Source of the DNA: Clostridia bacterium
Lineage (GTDB): Bacteria > Bacillota_A > Clostridia > Christensenellales > Aristaeellaceae
Assembly (NCBI GenBank): GCA_017509065.1
Contig: JAFWQM010000177.1
Location: 1 to 7,774, forward strand
DNA: 7,774 nt
Reading direction: 5' to 3'
Shown here: piece by piece, positions 5,045 to 7,774 of the stretch
Position numbering within the stretch: position 1 is the stretch's first letter
Layout: every line of letters begins with the position of its first letter
Position numbers and translations under genes: made by a program
Notes under the pieces: model-generated
Database searches by the model: none
What the model saw: only the letters and a program-made list of their open reading frames with translations
Told to the model about the DNA's origin: nothing

Positions 5045-6928
5045 TCAATATAAATACTTGGTCATGCCGCCGCAGCTGATGATCATCCAGCTACCCCAGA
5101 GCAGCGCCGTGAACAAGCCCGGCCAGATGCTGTGGGTCTTTTTGCTCATGTAGATGTTCAGCGCGTTGGCGATGGTCATACCGATGGCCAGAGGCAGGAT
5201 GGCGATGGTGTAGATGTACATGCGGTCATTCTTGAAGTAGCCCACGCTGGTGATGGTGTTGCCCAGGTTGAGCACCAGCACGAAGAACAACCACAGCAGG
5301 AACAGGCCGCCTAGAGAGATCAGGGTGCCCAATACCACTGTTTTGAGGGTGCCCTTTACGCTGTCGTCTCCATCGCCGATGCCCACGCTCTTCATAGCCA
5401 AGCTGCTGGTCAGGAAGTAGGGAATCTGGAAAAGGAAATACATCAGAATGCACAGGGTACGGTTGAACTTGATGGTGTTGAACATGAAGGTGGCAATATG
5501 CATACCCTGCTGGGTGTACGAAGAGATCAGGCCGAACACCAGATAGCCGCAGCCTACGGTGAGAAGGCCGAACGCGAAGCTCTTACACACATAGCCCAGG
5601 GAGAAGCCGCCCCTCTCAGAGGATGCAAAGCCATAAGCCGCCGCGTTGCCGCCGTGCTTGCGGCCCCATACGAAGTGATACACCAGGAACAGCGCCAGCA
5701 TGCCGATGGAGACCATCCACTGCCAGCTGATGTAGGAGTTGTTGGTGCCGCCCAGCAGCCACAAGCTGTTCACGTTGATGCCCAGGAAGCTGCGGGACGC
5801 CAGGATGCCGGGGCGATAAAGCACCAGGGGCAGCAGGCAGAGCACAGCCAAGCACACCCACCACTGCCAGGTACCTTTCTTGAAGCTGACGGAAGGCTGA
5901 GCTTTCAATTGCAATTTGCCAAAGGAAGGTGTGCTGAACAGGAAGCTGGCCATCGTGAACATGGCGCACACCGTGGCGGCCAGCATCACGATATAACCCA
6001 AATCCTTGATCTGCCAGACCAGGCTGATCTTGTTGACGTCTGCCCAGGAATTCACGCCTTCGTCCAGACCCAGGCCAACCTCGCTGGTAATGGCGTAAAC
6101 CATGGTGCGGATGGCGTCATTGTCCACCAGGTAATAAGCGTGGCAGCTGTCGGGGATATAACCAGCACGGTGATATTCCTTGCCGTCGGTGCCGGTGACG
6201 GTGTAGCGCTGGCCGATCTCGATGGAGGGCAGTTGATCGGCTTCGCTGGTATAATCGCCAAAGAAGATGCGGCGCAGCTGTTCGTTTTCAAACACCTTGG
6301 CGATGGAGGGGTTGCGGGCCAGCGTGCTTTCATCGGAGTCGCCCAGAACGTTGGCGAAGTTGAAGTCACGCTGCTGGTTGTCCGCCGCGCCCCAGAAGTT
6401 CATACCCAGGGTGACCTGCAGGAACACTTCCTGCTGGTGCTTCATGGCCAGGCCCATGCTGTACTGGCCGCCCATGGAGTGGCCGGCGGTTACGATCTTT
6501 CCGTGATCGATGAAGTTGAAGGTCTTGATCGTGTTCCACACCGTTTCACCGCCCATGGTGGGCGCGCCTGTCGCGGGATTGGACGCGGTTTCGCTGGTGC
6601 CTGTGGCGATGTCGGAACGGGCGCAGTTGGAATAGTCCCACGCCACCACCACATATCCGCGGCGAACCAGCTCAACAGCGTAGGAACTACCCTGCTCCTT
6701 CATGTCGTTGCCGCCATGGCAGTACAGCACACAGGGAGCAGGGTTCTCCGGTGTGGCACTTCGAGGCCGCCACATCAGTGCGCTGATCTCATCGCCGTCG
6801 GGCGTGACTAGCGTCATATTGGTCAGTTCAGCTTTGCCCCAGTTGGTATCAATGCCAATGATCAGCACCAACGATAAGGCAAACAGCAACACTGTTACCA
6901 GCGCAAGGATGCGAGTGCTTTTTTTCAT
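5045..6928 (-). CDS. Alpha/beta hydrolase fused to a polytopic membrane domain
   Basis: The start ATG at 6928 is chosen because AAAGGAAGG lies 6 bases upstream and the protein then begins with a classic anchor (MKKSTRILALVTVLLFALSL); the frame is open to 7009 but the extra residues are not signal-like. Product: 627 residues. Residues 5-27 form a membrane anchor. Residues about 36-300 form an alpha/beta-hydrolase domain: the oxyanion-loop HGG (71-73) after CVLYC, the GYVVVAWDYS strand (91-100), and the nucleophile elbow GHSMGG with Ser151. His263 (PDSCHAYY) is a candidate triad His; the Asp cannot be assigned. About eight hydrophobic segments follow (roughly 310-332, 356-373, 403-421, 447-470, 490-512, 531-556, 571-592, 600-618). 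The hydrolase part should face outside if the anchor is N-in, so an extracytoplasmic ester or lipid substrate is plausible by inference. The gene is single, with its own promoter and terminator. A 437-codon open frame on the opposite strand is a GC-driven shadow. Confidence 0.88.
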   Translation of the reverse strand: MKKSTRILALVTVLLFALSLVLIIGIDTNWGKAELTNMTLVTPDGDEISALMWRPRSATPENPAPCVLYCHGGNDMKEQGSSYAVELVRRGYVVVAWDYSNCARSDIATGTSETASNPATGAPTMGGETVWNTIKTFNFIDHGKIVTAGHSMGGQYSMGLAMKHQQEVFLQVTLGMNFWGAADNQQRDFNFANVLGDSDESTLARNPSIAKVFENEQLRRIFFGDYTSEADQLPSIEIGQRYTVTGTDGKEYHRAGYIPDSCHAYYLVDNDAIRTMVYAITSEVGLGLDEGVNSWADVNKISLVWQIKDLGYIVMLAATVCAMFTMASFLFSTPSFGKLQLKAQPSVSFKKGTWQWWVCLAVLCLLPLVLYRPGILASRSFLGINVNSLWLLGGTNNSYISWQWMVSIGMLALFLVYHFVWGRKHGGNAAAYGFASSERGGFSLGYVCKSFAFGLLTVGCGYLVFGLISSYTQQGMHIATFMFNTIKFNRTLCILMYFLFQIPYFLTSSLAMKSVGIGDGDDSVKGTLKTVVLGTLISLGGLFLLWLFFVLVLNLGNTITSVGYFKNDRMYIYTIAILPLAIGMTIANALNIYMSKKTHSIWPGLFTALLWGSWMIISCGGMTKYLY

Positions 6929-6934
6929 GGGTAT

Positions 6935-6943
6935 CCTTCCTTT
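6935..6943 (-). promoter_or_regulatory. Ribosome site choosing the ATG at 6928
   Basis: AAAGGAAGG on the - strand lies 6 bases before ATG 6928. It supports the shorter 627-residue protein over a 654-residue reading from 7009. Confidence 0.7.
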
Positions 6944-7025
6944 CATTTCATCCGAAATAAACCTACGGGAACTACAAAAAACGATCCCCCTTTCCAGATA
7001 AAGTAACAATTAATTTGGTATATTC

Positions 7026-7053
7026 ATTATATCACTTTCTCCCAATAAAGCAA
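7026..7053 (-). promoter_or_regulatory. Extended -10 promoter for the hydrolase gene
   Basis: On the - strand, -10 TATAAT (7031-7026) is preceded by TGA (7034-7032), an extended -10, and a weak -35 TTGCTT (7053-7048) at a 16-base spacing. Transcription would start near 7019, giving a leader of about 90 bases before ATG 6928. The design resembles the promoter at 4361-4388. Confidence 0.6.
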
Positions 7054-7119
7054 GTCCCTTGAGTGTTTTTCGTAGGAGTTATCCCAGATAGTGTATGAAG
7101 AACATGTTCATTGAGGCCG

Positions 7120-7242
7120 TTACTTAATCGAACTAAAAAACCATAGCAAATCCTTCTCAGAAGAAACTCGCGCATAGGCTGCCACCCGGTATTCCGGTGC
7201 CAGTTTCGGCAGTGTTTCCAGCCGTGAAACCCTTTTCTCCAT
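7120..7242 (-). pseudogene. Large serine recombinase, first ~31 codons only
   Basis: GGGAGG (7256-7251) stands 8 bases before ATG 7242, an intact start. The frame reads MEKRVSRLETLPKLAPEYRV then AAYARVSSEKD. VAAYARVSSEKD is the catalytic-serine region of the resolvase/invertase N-terminal domain, as in large serine recombinases of Clostridial integrative elements; the first Ser of VSS (residue 27) would be the nucleophile. The normal continuation (a LHSLxxQxxYY-type helix) is missing. After codon 31 (about 7150) come nine unrelated residues and TAA at 7120-7122. The gene is therefore truncated at a junction and cannot recombine DNA. The remaining 7054-7119 up to the hydrolase promoter holds nothing I recognise. 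It belongs with the two small genes upstream on the same strand. Confidence 0.8.
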
Positions 7243-7259
7243 GGGCTACACCTCCCTTG

Positions 7260-7454
7260 TCAGTGTGCGATATTACCTCTGTTTTCCTTATATATCAAGG
7301 CCATATCCCGGTATAAACTCGATAAACTCAGCTTATACTTTTCGAGGAGCACATGATCGATTCTCTCGTAATCGTCTAGGCTGATGATGCCCATTTTCAG
7401 CATTTTCCGAGCCTGGGCTATCGCTGAGCAATACCCGATGATGTCTTTATTCAT
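7260..7454 (-). CDS. Small conserved helical protein of the recombinase module (SHOCT-like)
   Basis: This 64-residue protein (MNKDIIGYCSAIAQARKMLK, then MGIISLDDYERIDHVLLEKY) has the pattern of a short helix, a 'ML-x-x-GII-S-x-x-(D/E)-Y-x-x-I' motif and a second helix with a KY end. That pattern is reminiscent of SHOCT-type oligomerisation domains and of the small ORFs that sit directly before serine recombinases in integrative elements. Its start overlaps the end of the zinc-finger gene by 8 bases (ATGAATAA), and it ends 17 bases before the recombinase start, so the three were one translated unit. No enzymatic residues are seen. A structural or regulatory role in integration is inferred from position only. 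Confidence 0.7.
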   Translation of the reverse strand: MNKDIIGYCSAIAQARKMLKMGIISLDDYERIDHVLLEKYKLSLSSLYRDMALIYKENRGNIAH

Positions 7455-7701
7455 GGGTCACACCAGCTTTCTGTGACCGGGCCAGTCCATAACATGCACG
7501 GGAACAATATCGCCCGTGATAGGTGTAAAAAGTGCGGCCACACATCTCGCAGATCTTCTTGTGAGCCGATGCCCGCTGAGAGAGGTTCCGGTGCTCATTC
7601 CAATAAGCCGCGCGGCAACGGTCACTACAGAAGGTTTTTATTGCTCGCCCAACTAAATCATGAATTATCTGCGGGCGATAAATCGGTCCATCCTGCGTCA
7701 C
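7447..7701 (-). CDS. Zinc-finger protein of the integrative-element module
   Basis: GTG at 7701 overlaps the stop of the preceding gene (GTGA, coupled translation). The 84-residue product has FCSDRCRAAYWNEH (24-37; C25, C29) and a complete-looking treble-clef-type finger: CEMCGRTF (C51, C54) with YCSRACYGLAR (C66, C70). Proteins with two such 'CxxC...CSxxC' halves, W-N-x-H after the first, occur beside serine recombinases in Clostridia. Here the first finger lacks the expected N-terminal CxxC: residues 8-11 are YRPQ. Either that site has decayed or the true N-terminus lies in another frame. It probably binds DNA or a partner protein (inference). Confidence 0.7.
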   Translation of the reverse strand: MTQDGPIYRPQIIHDLVGRAIKTFCSDRCRAAYWNEHRNLSQRASAHKKICEMCGRTFYTYHGRYCSRACYGLARSQKAGVTHE

Positions 7702-7774
7702 TCAACCTTGAAATACCTCCAGTATTCCTGCGGTTTCGTTCCTTGTCTGGAACGATTTCTCATCCCGCATCTGA
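7698..7774 (-). CDS. C-terminal end of an unidentified gene (runs off the window)
   Basis: From the window edge, 24 codons read RCGMRNRSRQGTKPQEYWRY then FKVE and stop with TGA at 7700-7698. The stop shares GTGA with the zinc-finger start, a typical operon overlap, which supports this frame over the alternatives. It is basic with an aromatic tail. Too little remains to name the family. Confidence 0.5.
   Translation of the reverse strand, partial: RCGMRNRSRQGTKPQEYWRYFKVE

Noticed and set aside
5498..6811. 437-codon open frame on the + strand opposite the hydrolase gene
   Set aside because: It is rich in Ala, Gln, His and Gly, as antisense of GC-rich coding DNA usually is, has no family pattern, and lies fully under a well-supported gene.
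7100..7109. Perfect palindrome GAACATGTTC as a LexA/SOS box
   Set aside because: The Firmicutes SOS box needs four bases between GAAC and GTTC; here there are two, and no damage-response gene follows.

Overview
The window looks like accessory DNA from a Gram-positive anaerobe of the Clostridia, probably a gut lineage. The grounds are strong AGGAGG ribosome sites, TTG and GTG starts, protein families typical of Clostridia, and a recombinase-type module from an integrative element. No RNA gene, CRISPR array or housekeeping gene is visible. Most of the DNA is about 55-60% GC by hand count of sampled lines; the part around 3020-4450 is distinctly more AT-rich (sampled lines 37-53%).

Left part (1-3021, all + strand). 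A degenerate 3' end of an esterase-like gene is followed by a closely spaced row of five genes. They are a FAR-17a/AIG1-type (Pr6Pr) membrane protein, a radical SAM protein of the 'mobile pair protein B' type, a TIGR04076-family small protein, a DUF1349 protein, and the first ~30 codons of an aldo/keto reductase. The spacings are 16, 1, 14 and 17 bases, as in one transcription unit. Three of the five are damaged. The membrane protein is frameshifted by an exact 13-bp tandem duplication. The TIGR04076 gene has one in-frame TGA. The aldo/keto reductase is cut off at about 3021. The radical SAM and DUF1349 genes look intact.

Middle part (3022-5044). An AT-rich block carries one complete family 2 glycosyltransferase on the - strand. 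It has its own extended -10 promoter and strong ribosome site, but these sit in front of two tiny overlapping ORFs, not directly in front of the glycosyltransferase. Beyond it (4389-5044) lies non-coding or decayed DNA. It holds three 21-bp tandem repeats, a nested set of inverted repeats around a 14-bp hairpin, a short unrecognised open frame, and the terminator of the next gene.

Right part (5045-7774, all - strand). A 627-residue membrane protein joins an N-terminal alpha/beta-hydrolase domain to about eight C-terminal membrane segments, with its own promoter and terminator. Upstream of it is a module like those that precede large serine recombinases in integrative elements: the end of an unidentified gene, a zinc-finger protein, a small conserved helical protein, and then only the first ~31 codons of the serine recombinase.

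Overall this reads as a patchwork of mobile-element remnants and cargo. Two genes (aldo/keto reductase, serine recombinase) are each cut within their first 35 codons at an apparent rearrangement junction. I see no complete new defence or biosynthetic system. The best leads are the partnerless radical SAM cassette, the 13-bp duplication that could be reversible, the 21-bp repeat cluster, and the hydrolase-membrane fusion.
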